Shown in pieces: positions 53,190-62,527 of a DNA stretch of 64,000 nt. The notes under the pieces are model-generated. The model searched no databases and was not told the origin of the DNA. It saw only the letters and a list, made by a program, of their open reading frames with translations. The translations under genes were made by a program, and so were the position numbers. The first letter of the stretch is position 1; each line of letters begins with the position of its first letter. The stretch is from Undibacterium sp049340185 (GTDB lineage Bacteria; Pseudomonadota; Gammaproteobacteria; Burkholderiales; Burkholderiaceae_D): positions 248,001-312,000 of the forward strand of contig NZ_JBMPPC010000001.1 in the NCBI RefSeq assembly GCF_049340185.1, written 5' to 3'.

Positions 53190-55514
53190 ATGAATAAAAA
53201 AGTGGTTCAGGTCTATAACCGCCCGGCGGGCGGCTGGGGTGCGCTGAAAAGCGTTGCGCAACAAATTATCGAGCAGGGTATTCCTGGCAAAGGCGCAAAG
53301 ACCTTGCTGTCTGCGAATCAGCCCGATGGTTTCGATTGTCCTGGCTGCGCCTGGCCTGATGCGGATCACACCTCGACTTTTGAATTTTGCGAAAACGGCG
53401 CCAAAGCAGTCGCTGCCGAATCGACCGCGCGTCGCGCAACACCGGATATCATCGCCGCGCATACCGTTAAAGAACTCACTACCCATAGCGATTACTGGCT
53501 AGAAGGTCTGGGGCGAATGACCCAGCCTATGCAATATGATCGCAGCAGCGACCGTTACCAGGCGATTTCCTGGGAGAGTGCGTTCAATCTGATCGCGACG
53601 CATTTAAATGCCTTGCCATCGCCGGACGATGCAATTTTTTATACCTCGGGTCGCACTAGTAATGAAGCGGCTTTTTTATACCAATTATTCGTGCGTGAAT
53701 TCGGTACGAATAATTTTCCCGATTGCTCGAATATGTGTCACGAACCGTCGGGTTTCGCGATGCGTGAAGCAATCGGTGTCGGCAAAGGAACCGTGCTTTT
53801 ATCGGATTTCCAGATTGCCGATGCAATTCTGATTTTTGGACAAAATCCTGGTACCAATCACCCGCGTATGCTGGGTGAGTTGCGCGGCGCATCGAAGCGC
53901 GGCGCGGCGATTGTATCGTTTAATCCGTTGCGTGAACGTGGCCTGGAAAAATTCCAGAATCCGCAAGACATGACAGAAATGATCAGCGGGCAATCGACGG
54001 CGATTTCATCCGATTATTTCCAACTGAAAATCGGTGGCGATCTGGCAACCGTTAAGGGCATGATTAAATGTGTGCTTGAAGCCGATATCGCGGCGCAGGC
54101 TGCCGGTGCTAAGCGTATTATCGACGTCGAGTTTATCGCTGAACATACTGCGAATTTTGATCAGTTTGCTGCAGAAGTGCTGGCGGAACCGTGGGATGTG
54201 ATCGTGCGTGAATCTGGCCTGGAACGTGCGCAGATCCAGCGTGCTGCCGATATTTACATGGCAGCCGGCAAAGTCATCGCCTGCTGGGGCATGGGTATTA
54301 CGCAGCATAAGCATTCCGTCGCTACGATCCAGATGATCGTGAACCTGCTGCTCTTGCGTGGCAATATCGGTCGTCCCGGTGCCGGACCTTGCCCTGTGCG
54401 TGGTCACAGCAATGTACAGGGTGATCGTACTATGGGCATTTATGAAAAACCGAATACGGCTTTTCTGGACAGGCTTGGACAGGTATTTGATTTTGTGCCA
54501 CCACGGGAACATGGCTACGACACCGTTGGCGCAATTCAGGCGATGCTGGATGCGCCTAATAAAGTCTTCTTCGCGCTCGGTGGTAACTTCGCCACGGCGA
54601 CGCCTGATACAGAGCTCACACACAAGGCTTTACAAAATTGCGCGCTGACCGTGCATGTGGCGACCAAGCTCAATCGCAGTCATCTGGTCTGCGGACGTGA
54701 AGCCCTGATTCTGCCGTGCCTTGGACGTACTGAAATTGATATTCAGGCCAACGGGCCGCAAGCGGTCAGTGTCGAGGATTCCATGAGCATGGTGCATTTG
54801 TCCTCAGGCATTAATGCGCCGGCCTCACCTGAGCTCTTGTCTGAGCCGATGATTGTTGCCAGACTGGCTGCGGCAACGCTGAAGGGGCGTAGCAAAACCG
54901 ACTGGATGTGGCTGGTTGCTGACTATGACCGTATTCGCGACAAGATTGCTGCTGTGTTCGATGATTTCGCCGACTTTAATACCCGCGTTAAAGTGCCGGG
55001 TGGGTTTCATTTGCGCAATACTGCAGCAGAGCGTTTGTGGAAAACGGCGACAAATAAAGCGAATTTTTATGCGCATGCGGTACCGACGGATTTGCCGATT
55101 CATCAGGCACGCGAGAGCCGCAGCTCACCGGTATTCAATCTCGCGACGATGCGTTCGCATGATCAGTACAACACCACGATCTACGGCATGAATGATCGTT
55201 ATCGCGGCGTATTTGGTGAGCGCAGAGTCTTGTTCATCAATAAGGATGATATGGCTGAGCTGGCGATGCAGGCTGGCGACTGGGTCGATATCGAGAGCTT
55301 GTGTGATGACAATGCGCGACGTCAGGTGAAACGCTTTATGCTGGTGGAATACAATATTCCGCGCGGTTGCCTGGCAGCGTATTTCCCCGAAACAAACGGC
55401 CTGGTTCCCTTGTCGAGTTTCGCTGATTACGCCCGTACGCCGACCTCTAAATCGATTCCGGTTGTGATTACGTCCCACATAGAGGCGACTGTGCCAGCGA
55501 TGGCAGTGCAATAG
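53190..55514 (+). CDS. YdeP/FdhF-family molybdopterin oxidoreductase (formate dehydrogenase-like)
   Basis: 774 aa from ATG 53190, with GAGG 6 bases upstream; a TTG at 53169 is in frame but lacks support. Cysteines C50 and C53 (CPGC) and C67 suggest a remodelled cluster site. The NMCHEPSG segment puts C183-H184 where formate dehydrogenases carry the Mo-binding Sec/Cys and His. Molybdopterin guanine dinucleotide-binding segments follow (FGQNPGTNHPRMLGEL, GGNFATATPD) and the C-terminal domain starts near RSHDQYNTTIYGMNDRY. Length fits YdeP (about 760 aa). The reaction of YdeP proteins is not firmly known; formate oxidation is inferred from fdhD and the transporter. Confidence 0.88.
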   Translation: MNKKVVQVYNRPAGGWGALKSVAQQIIEQGIPGKGAKTLLSANQPDGFDCPGCAWPDADHTSTFEFCENGAKAVAAESTARRATPDIIAAHTVKELTTHSDYWLEGLGRMTQPMQYDRSSDRYQAISWESAFNLIATHLNALPSPDDAIFYTSGRTSNEAAFLYQLFVREFGTNNFPDCSNMCHEPSGFAMREAIGVGKGTVLLSDFQIADAILIFGQNPGTNHPRMLGELRGASKRGAAIVSFNPLRERGLEKFQNPQDMTEMISGQSTAISSDYFQLKIGGDLATVKGMIKCVLEADIAAQAAGAKRIIDVEFIAEHTANFDQFAAEVLAEPWDVIVRESGLERAQIQRAADIYMAAGKVIACWGMGITQHKHSVATIQMIVNLLLLRGNIGRPGAGPCPVRGHSNVQGDRTMGIYEKPNTAFLDRLGQVFDFVPPREHGYDTVGAIQAMLDAPNKVFFALGGNFATATPDTELTHKALQNCALTVHVATKLNRSHLVCGREALILPCLGRTEIDIQANGPQAVSVEDSMSMVHLSSGINAPASPELLSEPMIVARLAAATLKGRSKTDWMWLVADYDRIRDKIAAVFDDFADFNTRVKVPGGFHLRNTAAERLWKTATNKANFYAHAVPTDLPIHQARESRSSPVFNLATMRSHDQYNTTIYGMNDRYRGVFGERRVLFINKDDMAELAMQAGDWVDIESLCDDNARRQVKRFMLVEYNIPRGCLAAYFPETNGLVPLSSFADYARTPTSKSIPVVITSHIEATVPAMAVQ

Positions 55515-55527
55515 TTTCGGGTAAACA

Positions 55528-55827
55528 ATGACAGAGGATGTACTAATAGATCGACTAGATCGACAGCCGAGCACTAATCCGGTTGCCGATCTGGCCGATG
55601 CATTGCTGGCAGAGCTGGCGACGCAGCCTGAACCCGTATCAATCGCACGTCTGAGTAAAAAGCTCCGTGCACGCCATAGCAGCTTGTTGCGCTGTGTTGC
55701 CTATCTGGGTGACGATTGCATAGGTCAGCAGCTAGGTTTGGGATGGGTACATGCCGAACAAGACGGCGACAGAACGATGCTGGTATTGACTGAAAAAGGG
55801 CGTGCTGCATGCATCGCGACAAAATGA
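55528..55827 (+). CDS. Small winged-helix-like protein between ydeP-type gene and fdhD
   Basis: 99 aa, 13 bases after the oxidoreductase stop; the fdhD start overlaps its stop (ATGA). The segment EPVSIARLSKKLRARHSSLLRCVAYLGDD looks like a winged helix-turn-helix, followed by a wing-like LVLTEKGRAA. I do not recognise a named family. Co-transcription suggests a regulator or maturation partner of the oxidoreductase. Confidence 0.75.
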   Translation: MTEDVLIDRLDRQPSTNPVADLADALLAELATQPEPVSIARLSKKLRARHSSLLRCVAYLGDDCIGQQLGLGWVHAEQDGDRTMLVLTEKGRAACIATK

Positions 55828-56699
55828 CTCAACCCGATGAAATGGCGCGTGCCAGCCGTCGCTTGCGCATAGAGCGACACAAATTTTCCACCACCACAAG
55901 CGAGCGTACCAATGATGCCATTGCGGAAGAAATTCCGGTAGCGCTGATCTTTAACGGTATTTCGCACGCAGTCATGATGGCGACGCCGATGGATCTTGAA
56001 GACTTCGCTATTGGTTTCAGTCTGGCAGAGCAAATCGTGGATCGGCCTGATCAGATTTACGATATTGAGTGCATACAAAATGCAGCGGCATTGGGTATAG
56101 AAGTACAGATCACGATTGCGTCCGATTGCTTCGTGCGTTTAAAAGATAAGCGACGCAGTTTGTCCGGTAAAACCGGCTGCGGCCTGTGCGGACTTGAGAG
56201 CCTGACGGCTCTGGATCTGGCCGCGCCATTCATTGGTCGTGATGTACAAGTCGGTAAGCTGGCATTGGCAAAAGCTTTTGAAGAGTTACAGTCTAAGCAA
56301 CCCGTCAACGCGTTGACCGGTGCTTTACATGCGGCTGCATGGAGTGACTTATATGGCGAAATACAAATCGTCAGAGAAGACGTCGGTCGCCATAATGCGC
56401 TCGATAAATTGATTGGTGCAATGACGGCTGATACTCGGCGTCAGGCTCGTGAACAATCAACCACCTCGTTGATAGCGACATCACTTGCATCCCGGACGGG
56501 GTTTGCAGTTATGACGAGTCGTGCAAGCTATGAGCTGGTGCAAAAGGCAGCACGTGCCGGCATCGCGATCCTCGCAACCATCTCAGCACCGACCACACTG
56601 GCAATCAGTATTGCCGAACGTGCGGGCATTTGCCTGATTGGCTTCGTCCGTGAACAAGGTTTTGTTGTGTATAGCCATCCTGAACGTCTGGCTGGATAG
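55824..56699 (+). CDS. fdhD: Formate dehydrogenase accessory sulfurtransferase FdhD
   Basis: 291 aa from ATG 55824 (stop-start overlap with the previous gene); ATG 55809 is an alternative. FdhD carries sulfur to the molybdenum cofactor of formate dehydrogenase-type enzymes. The CGLCG motif (in TGCGLCGLESL) holds the sulfur-carrying cysteines; VREDVGRHNALDKLIG and SRASYELVQKAARAGI are diagnostic. Its place in this transcript indicates that the YdeP-type enzyme needs sulfurated cofactor. Confidence 0.95.
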   Translation: MTQPDEMARASRRLRIERHKFSTTTSERTNDAIAEEIPVALIFNGISHAVMMATPMDLEDFAIGFSLAEQIVDRPDQIYDIECIQNAAALGIEVQITIASDCFVRLKDKRRSLSGKTGCGLCGLESLTALDLAAPFIGRDVQVGKLALAKAFEELQSKQPVNALTGALHAAAWSDLYGEIQIVREDVGRHNALDKLIGAMTADTRRQAREQSTTSLIATSLASRTGFAVMTSRASYELVQKAARAGIAILATISAPTTLAISIAERAGICLIGFVREQGFVVYSHPERLAG

Positions 56700-56971
56700 A
56701 GTGTGGATTAAGTGATCAATCAGTTAGAAATCAAGTTGCGAATTAAGATATAAATGACGCTAAAATGACGCTATAACTATCTGATAATGTTTTGCAGGCA
56801 CTACATTCCATTCAGATATTTACGTACAGCTGACTTTGCTAAAGAGGACAGCCAAACGCGCAGAATTGCTCTAAACCGGGGTTTGACCAAATTTTCGCAG
56901 GCTACAGCAGGGTAAGGGCGATATAATACGGAGAATATTCGTCCAACTCTTCCAATTTCGTCAGTCATCCT
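56700..56971. promoter_or_regulatory. Region between fdhD and thrC
   Basis: 272 AT-rich bases with no gene; it probably contains the thrC promoter. No clear terminator of fdhD was seen. Confidence 0.4.
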
Positions 56972-58432
56972 ATGCAATACGCTTCAACTCGCGGATATGC
57001 CGCACGCCCCAATTTTTCCGAAATACTTTTAGGTGGTCTGGCTCCTGATGGCGGCCTATATTTGCCAACATCTTATCCGCAAGTGAGCGGTGAAGAACTC
57101 AATGTCTGGCGCACACTGTCCTATGCCGACCTGGCATTGGAAGTGCTCAAAAAATTTGCGACAGATATTCCTGTCGCTGATCTCAAAGCCATCACTGATA
57201 AAACCTACACGGCAGATGTCTACCGTAATGTCCGTGCGGGCGAAGATGCTACTCAAATCACGCCTTTGCGCGTTCTGGAAGATAAAGATGGCCGCAAACT
57301 GATATTACAAGCCCTGTCGAATGGTCCAACACTGGCCTTCAAAGACATGGCGATGCAATTACTGGGTAATTTGTTTGAATACACCCTGGCTAAGCATCAG
57401 GCCGAGCTCAATATTTTTGGCGCAACCTCCGGTGATACGGGTAGTGCCGCTGAATATGCGATGCGCGGCAAACAAGGTATCCGTGTTTTTATGCTGTCAC
57501 CACATAAAAAAATGAGTGCCTTCCAGACTGCGCAAATGTTCAGTCTGCAAGATCCGAATATTATTAATATCGCTGTCGAGGGCGTGTTCGATGATTGTCA
57601 GGACATGGTCAAGGCCGTCTCCAATGATCTTGACTACAAAGCCCGTCAAAAAATCGGCACCGTTAATTCGATCAACTGGGCACGTGTTGTCGCTCAGGTG
57701 GTGTACTACTTCCGCGGATATTTGAGCGCGACTAGCAGCAATGACCAAAAGGTCTCGTTCACAGTGCCATCGGGTAATTTCGGTAACATCTGTGCCGGAC
57801 ATATCGCTCGCATGATGGGCTTGCCTATTGCCAAGCTCGTCGTAGCGACGAATGAAAACGATGTGCTTGATGAGTTCTTCCGCACCGGCGTGTACCGGGT
57901 ACGGAAATCAGCCGAGACCTGGCATACCACCAGCCCGTCGATGGATATTTCCAAGGCATCAAATTTTGAACGTTTCATCCATGATCTGCTGGACGGCGAT
58001 AGTGCCCGCGTGGCAGCCTTATTTCGCAAGGTAGAAACGGAAGGTGGTTTTGATTTATCCGGTAAGCCAGGCAGTGACGGCGATGAATTTAATAAAATCG
58101 CCCGCTTCGGTTTTGAGTCCGGCAAATCTGTTCATGCTGATCGTTTGACGACGATACGTCAGGTTGAAAAAAATTACGGCATTACGGTTGATACGCATAC
58201 GGCCGACGGTATCAAGGTCGCTCTGGAACGCATAGAGCAAGGTGTCCCGATGATCGTATTAGAAACCGCCTTGCCAGCAAAGTTTAATGAAACTATACAA
58301 GAAGCCCTGGGACGAGATGCAGAGCGCCCGGCTGGTTTTGAAAACATCGAAGCCTTGCCGCAACGATTTGAGGTAATGACGGCGGATGTCGAAAAAATGA
58401 AAGCGTTTATCGTGAGTCACACTGGTTTGTAG
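56972..58432 (+). CDS. thrC: Threonine synthase
   Basis: 486 aa PLP enzyme of the long subgroup. It converts O-phosphohomoserine to threonine. Motifs: YASTRGYAARPNFSEILLGGLAPDGGLYLP, PTLAFKDMAMQLLG with the PLP lysine, FGATSGDTGSAAEYAMRGK and TVPSGNFGNICAG. No hom or thrB lies beside it. It makes the substrate that the kbl/dehydrogenase pair 7 kb away degrades. Confidence 0.97.
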   Translation: MQYASTRGYAARPNFSEILLGGLAPDGGLYLPTSYPQVSGEELNVWRTLSYADLALEVLKKFATDIPVADLKAITDKTYTADVYRNVRAGEDATQITPLRVLEDKDGRKLILQALSNGPTLAFKDMAMQLLGNLFEYTLAKHQAELNIFGATSGDTGSAAEYAMRGKQGIRVFMLSPHKKMSAFQTAQMFSLQDPNIINIAVEGVFDDCQDMVKAVSNDLDYKARQKIGTVNSINWARVVAQVVYYFRGYLSATSSNDQKVSFTVPSGNFGNICAGHIARMMGLPIAKLVVATNENDVLDEFFRTGVYRVRKSAETWHTTSPSMDISKASNFERFIHDLLDGDSARVAALFRKVETEGGFDLSGKPGSDGDEFNKIARFGFESGKSVHADRLTTIRQVEKNYGITVDTHTADGIKVALERIEQGVPMIVLETALPAKFNETIQEALGRDAERPAGFENIEALPQRFEVMTADVEKMKAFIVSHTGL

Positions 58433-58453
58433 AATAGTAGTGAGCCAGAATCT

Positions 58454-58491
58454 AAAAGCCGGACGTATTGAAAAATACTTCCGGTTTTTTT
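58454..58491 (+). terminator. Terminator after thrC
   Basis: CCGGA-GTATT pairs with AATAC-TCCGG around loop GAAA with one mismatch, followed by seven T. Confidence 0.85.
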
Positions 58492-58783
58492 ATGAGAACT
58501 TCAAAAAAATAGATATCAGTAGATCCGCAATATCCGATCTACACACAACGAATACTTTCGTTCGTTCGTGTGAGCGCGTAGAAATACACAATCATTTAGC
58601 ATCACACACACGCATGCGGCGGAGGGCAGGGTGAGGGCGCTGGCAAGCCCGTGCTCACAACCAAGGCGGAGAGAAAATTTAGCTATTATGGGAGCGGGCA
58701 GGCTGCGTCATGCGGACAGAGATATTCTCAACGCCATCCCTCATTGCAGCATCACTACGCAACCACGCAACTGTGCAACCCCA
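58492..58783. other. Intergenic region between thrC and the DUF6265 gene
   Basis: About 290 bases between convergent genes. It contains a TTCGTTCG stretch and a G-rich patch at about 58610-58700. Short open frames at 58440, 58631 and 58710 have no ribosome-binding site or recognisable protein. I see no confident feature. Confidence 0.4.
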
Positions 58784-59257
58784 TCACTTTCCCGTACAAC
58801 TCACTTTATGCATGGGAAAATTAATACCCTTGTCCAAATCTTGTAAACGACCTTCGATCCGGCCCAGTAAATTACCATTATCCTGTAAATGGTAAATCAC
58901 TCTTTGCGGAAATTCCGGACGCAGGTTTTCAAACACGACTTTTTGCTTATCGAGGGATAACAGCAAAAAACTGGCTTCGGCCTTGCCGGATGGTTTTGCC
59001 GTAAAGATCAGTGCATTTTTCTCTTCGTGTATCCGCATATATTCATACGCGACGGTTTTTCCTCCGTGCACAGTGCGTGCGATACCAAGCATGCTGCCAC
59101 CAGCCGGTGTCAGCCAGTGTTCTTCTGACCCGGCATCGCCGCCGACCGCTTGCCAGCAACCGCTTAGCCAGCTGACATCGTTGATGGTGCTCTGTGCATA
59201 TAAGGGCAAAGGCAAAACGGTACCTAGCACACAAAGTAATTTCAGGAACCTGCGCAT
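58784..59257 (-). CDS. DUF6265 family exported protein
   Basis: 157 aa. Signal peptide at 1-22 (LKLLCVLGTVLPLPLYAQS). The mature part WLSGCWQAVGG ... EEHWLTPAGGSMLGIARTV resembles the DUF6265 lipocalin-like pattern. Function unknown. It starts 9 bases after the glutaredoxin-like gene stop, so the two are co-transcribed. Confidence 0.8.
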   Translation of the reverse strand: MRRFLKLLCVLGTVLPLPLYAQSTINDVSWLSGCWQAVGGDAGSEEHWLTPAGGSMLGIARTVHGGKTVAYEYMRIHEEKNALIFTAKPSGKAEASFLLLSLDKQKVVFENLRPEFPQRVIYHLQDNGNLLGRIEGRLQDLDKGINFPMHKVSCTGK

Positions 59258-59266
59258 CCGAATCTC

Positions 59267-59803
59267 CTAATTTTTTATCCATGGTGCCAGAGCCTGACGC
59301 AATCCGGCTTCGCTATATCCATGCATTACTTCGCCGTCGATAACGATTAAAGGGACGCCACCACCGCCAAGTTTTTTATGTCCCTGATAGCCTTCGGTGG
59401 TTTTTTCCGTATCCAGATCAGTATAGGCAATGCCGTTAGCTTTAAAGAATTCACGTGCGGCAGCGCAATAGCCGCACCAGGTGGTGCCGTATAAAATCAC
59501 GACGGGTTGTTGCATGGTTTGCTTGCCGTCAGCCGATTGCTGAGTGGTGGACTTGCTGCCAAACCGTCCTGCTGGCTTGAGCTGCCACAACACAGCACCG
59601 AGTAATGCTGCCATGAGCAGCCATTTCCAGAGGGCAGAATTGTCTCTGTCGAGGCGATTCGTGCGCGCTGCCGGTTGCAGTAATTGAGGCCGAGTGGTGT
59701 CGCCCGCCTTGGCGTACGCGACCTGACATGAGGGACATTGCCATGCCGGGCAGGTGTCAGTCTCTTTGCGGATATAACTGCATTTGGGGCAAATTTGGGT
59801 CAT
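59267..59803 (-). CDS. Zinc-ribbon, membrane-anchored glutaredoxin-like protein
   Basis: 178 aa. An N-terminal zinc ribbon (CPKC ... CPSC, within residues 5-26), a single membrane helix at about 59-76, then a glutaredoxin domain (about 98-178) with the active site CGYC and the VPLIVIDGEVMHGYSE cis-Pro region. It probably reduces disulfides or handles thiols; with the ribbon on one side of the membrane the glutaredoxin domain may face the periplasm. Confidence 0.85.
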   Translation of the reverse strand: MTQICPKCSYIRKETDTCPAWQCPSCQVAYAKAGDTTRPQLLQPAARTNRLDRDNSALWKWLLMAALLGAVLWQLKPAGRFGSKSTTQQSADGKQTMQQPVVILYGTTWCGYCAAAREFFKANGIAYTDLDTEKTTEGYQGHKKLGGGGVPLIVIDGEVMHGYSEAGLRQALAPWIKN

Positions 59804-59987
59804 GACAGGGTATCGATCAGAGTGCCAATAAAATGTCTCTCATGATAGCGCAAGATGCTGGCAAATTCTGCTGCTTCTCATGATCTGGAGCGATGCGAAC
59901 GCAACAAGACAGCAGCAAAAGAGAGCCAACGCTATTGGCCTGTTATCTGCATGTTGCTAAGACGCTTGCTGGGTGATATCCAGCTTT

Positions 59988-60974
59988 CTAGCGATGTAGC
60001 CCAGGGGGCTCTGCATGCGCGCTTCTCCAGACCCGGCGAAATTGTCTGACCGAGCCGAAGCCTGCCGCTTGCGCAACTTGCTCTATCGGCCAATTAGTCT
60101 GGGCTAACAATTTACTCGCCAGAGAGAGTCGCAGGCTACTGATGTAATCCTGCACAGAAATCTCTGCATGGGATTTAAATAAACGCGTCAGGTGGCGGGT
60201 GCTGGTGCAGGCCAGTTCTGCGAGCAGCGGCAGGCTCCAGGCAAAATCCGGCTGTTTGATAATTGCATCCTGTACTTTGTGTACGATCGGATGGATATGA
60301 TTGCGATGCATGAGCCACGGCGATAATTGCGGATCTGATCCGGCGCGCCGCATGTACACAACCATATTTCTGGCAACGGCTGTTGCCGTCAGCGGATCTG
60401 CAATATCGCTGATCAGTTGCAAGGCTAGATCAATTCCGGCGGTCACGCCTGCACTGGTATTGACATTGTCATGCTGAACAAAAATACGGTTTTCCTCAAC
60501 ACGGATAGAACTGTCGATCCGCGCCAGATCCTGACAATGATCGTGGTGCGTCGTCGCCGTGTGACCCGCCAACAGTCCGGCATGGGCCGCCAGCAAAGCG
60601 CCAGAGCAGATGCATACTAGACGGTGCGTCGCGCTGACATGCTCACGCAGCCAGCATATACAAGCCTGTTCATGCGCTTCCTGGTACGGAAAATCCATAC
60701 CAACCAAACCGGGCAATACTACGATCGCATCGGTTTCTATCTGTACTGGCAGCGGTAATAAAGGACTTAGTTGCAATCCTGTAGAGCAGATAATCCGATC
60801 CATGGGGCTGATAAATTTCAGCTCAAAACGAATTTTCTGTTGATAACGGTTCGCGAATAAAAAGGCATCTGCCGGACCCGCCAGATCAATCAATAAAGTA
60901 TCTGGCAACAGTAAAAAATAAACGATCTGTGTACGCACGATCGTACGATCAACGGGCAAACAAAGTGCGGGCAT
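59988..60974 (-). CDS. GlxA-type AraC-family regulator with DJ-1/PfpI domain
   Basis: About 328 aa from ATG 60974; this overlaps the end of the upstream exporter gene by 26 bases. GTG 60938 would avoid overlap and matches the family start (VYFLLLPDTLLIDLAGPADAF). An N-terminal DJ-1/PfpI domain with Cys in CICSGALLAAHAGLL is followed by an AraC helix-turn-helix (LACTSTRHLTRLFKSHA, VAQAAGFGSVRQFRRVW). The sensed compound is unknown; it may control the adjacent EamA exporter. Confidence 0.88.
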   Translation of the reverse strand: MPALCLPVDRTIVRTQIVYFLLLPDTLLIDLAGPADAFLFANRYQQKIRFELKFISPMDRIICSTGLQLSPLLPLPVQIETDAIVVLPGLVGMDFPYQEAHEQACICWLREHVSATHRLVCICSGALLAAHAGLLAGHTATTHHDHCQDLARIDSSIRVEENRIFVQHDNVNTSAGVTAGIDLALQLISDIADPLTATAVARNMVVYMRRAGSDPQLSPWLMHRNHIHPIVHKVQDAIIKQPDFAWSLPLLAELACTSTRHLTRLFKSHAEISVQDYISSLRLSLASKLLAQTNWPIEQVAQAAGFGSVRQFRRVWRSAHAEPPGLHR

Positions 60975-61881
60975 GCTCAAGCAAGCGCGCACCAAACACA
61001 TTAATTAGCAATCCGCACATCACGATGAGCGCTCCGATGATTTGTAAAGGTCGCAGCGCCTCACCAAGTAAAACCCATGCGGCAGTAAGCCCAATCACCG
61101 GCACCATCAAGGTCAGAGGCGCCACCATATGTGTAGGCAGACTGGACAATAAACGCCCCCACAAGGTGTAGCCAATCAGGGTCGCTGCCACTGCCAGATA
61201 CACAATCGTCAGCGCAGAAGGCAAGCTCATATTATTCAGGCTATGCACAATCACATCGCCGCCCTCAAAAACGAGCGATAGCAAGAGAAATGGAATAATC
61301 GGAATCAGGGCACTCCATGACACCAGACTCAAAACTGCTGTCGGACCAATTTTTTTATTAATCACATTGCCGCTGGCCCAGGAGAAAGCGGCACAAATTG
61401 TCAGCGCAAAACCTAATAAACTTACCTGGCTGGTGGAATTTGCAATGCCAGGAATACTAGGAATACTCGCACTGCCAAGCAAGACCAATCCCGCACTGGC
61501 AACCAGCATACCAATCAGATTGCTGGCACGTAGCTTGTCGCCAAATACAATCGCAGACAGGCCGACCGTAAAAAATGCCTGTGCCTGCAGTACTAGCGAA
61601 GCCAGTCCCGCCGGCATGCCGACCGCCATCGCCGAGAATAAAAAAGCAAACTGACCAAGGCTGATCGTCAATGCATATGCCGCTAATAATTTGAACGACA
61701 CCTTAGGTCGTGGCAAAAACAAGATCGCAGGAAAAGCAACCAGCATAAAACGCAATGCCCCCATCAAAAATGGTGGAATGCCTTTTAAACCAATCTTAAT
61801 CACGACAAAGTTCATCCCCCATAAAAACACGACAATCAGTGCCGTCAATAAATGACGCGTAGTAAGGACATTTTTAGACAT
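60949..61881 (-). CDS. EamA-family drug/metabolite exporter
   Basis: 310 aa from ATG 61881 (MSKNVLTTRHLL); an upstream in-frame extension to 61971 is Cys-rich and unlikely. Ten membrane helices in two EamA repeats. The start LLTALIVVFLWGMNFVVIKIGLKGIPPFLMGALRF and the second repeat resemble the E. coli EamA cysteine/O-acetylserine exporter group. Substrate not certain. Confidence 0.88.
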   Translation of the reverse strand: MSKNVLTTRHLLTALIVVFLWGMNFVVIKIGLKGIPPFLMGALRFMLVAFPAILFLPRPKVSFKLLAAYALTISLGQFAFLFSAMAVGMPAGLASLVLQAQAFFTVGLSAIVFGDKLRASNLIGMLVASAGLVLLGSASIPSIPGIANSTSQVSLLGFALTICAAFSWASGNVINKKIGPTAVLSLVSWSALIPIIPFLLLSLVFEGGDVIVHSLNNMSLPSALTIVYLAVAATLIGYTLWGRLLSSLPTHMVAPLTLMVPVIGLTAAWVLLGEALRPLQIIGALIVMCGLLINVFGARLLEHARTLFAR

Positions 61882-61948
61882 GAGAAGAGATGTGTAATAA
61901 AGTGAATGGAGAGGACAGCAGACCCTGAGCTTACAACAAAACCATGAG

Positions 61949-62182
61949 TCAGGTCGCAGGCCTGTGTACACGTTCCTGTGAGGCTGGATAGCTTATTAGT
62001 TTATTCGCCGGTCGAATCGGTCTGGCGACCAGATTGCCGCCACAATTGGGACAGATACCTTGGTACACCTGATCAGCGCAGCTTGTGCAAAACGTGCACT
62101 CAAAAGTGCAGATACGCGCCATCTCAGAATGAGGAGGTAGATCACAATCGCAATGCTCGCAGTTAGGTCGAAGTTGTAACAT
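61949..62182 (-). CDS. DUF1272 zinc-ribbon-like protein
   Basis: 77 aa. Start LQLRPNCEHCDCDLPPHS and then TFECTFCTSCADQVYQGICPNCGGNLV with regularly spaced Cys pairs are the DUF1272 (PF06906) pattern, probably binding zinc. Function unknown. 67 bases before the exporter start on the same strand. Confidence 0.9.
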   Translation of the reverse strand: MLQLRPNCEHCDCDLPPHSEMARICTFECTFCTSCADQVYQGICPNCGGNLVARPIRPANKLISYPASQERVHRPAT

Positions 62183-62527
62183 GATTGTTTTGAAGGAGGA
62201 GCTGAAGGTGATCTCAGAATATCACGCATATTCTTAAAAAACTGTCTGGTCCGAGACCAATTGCGGACGTTTTAGGACATCGCTGAAAATGAATCCCGGG
62301 CGGAAGTACGAACAGCGTTACTATGAGTGAGTGAACGCGCAGACAAAATCAATACATGATCTGCCGGATTCTCTCTCATTCTGTTTAATGAGCAACATTA
62401 ATCACACCCGCCGCATGATTTTCGTATGCACCTCAGACATCGTCTGATCACCCGATAAAGAAAATAATTTCATGTTGATCGCCATTCAGTGAGCATCGTT
62501 CTTAAGGACGATGACTCACCATCCACT
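62183..62527. promoter_or_regulatory. Divergent region between DUF1272 and oxygenase genes
   Basis: About 300-345 bases depending on the oxygenase start. No gene or clear operator recognised. Confidence 0.4.

Noticed and set aside
54006..54623. 205-codon open frame antisense to the molybdopterin oxidoreductase gene
   Set aside because: The sense gene has intact motifs throughout; the antisense product has no recognisable pattern.
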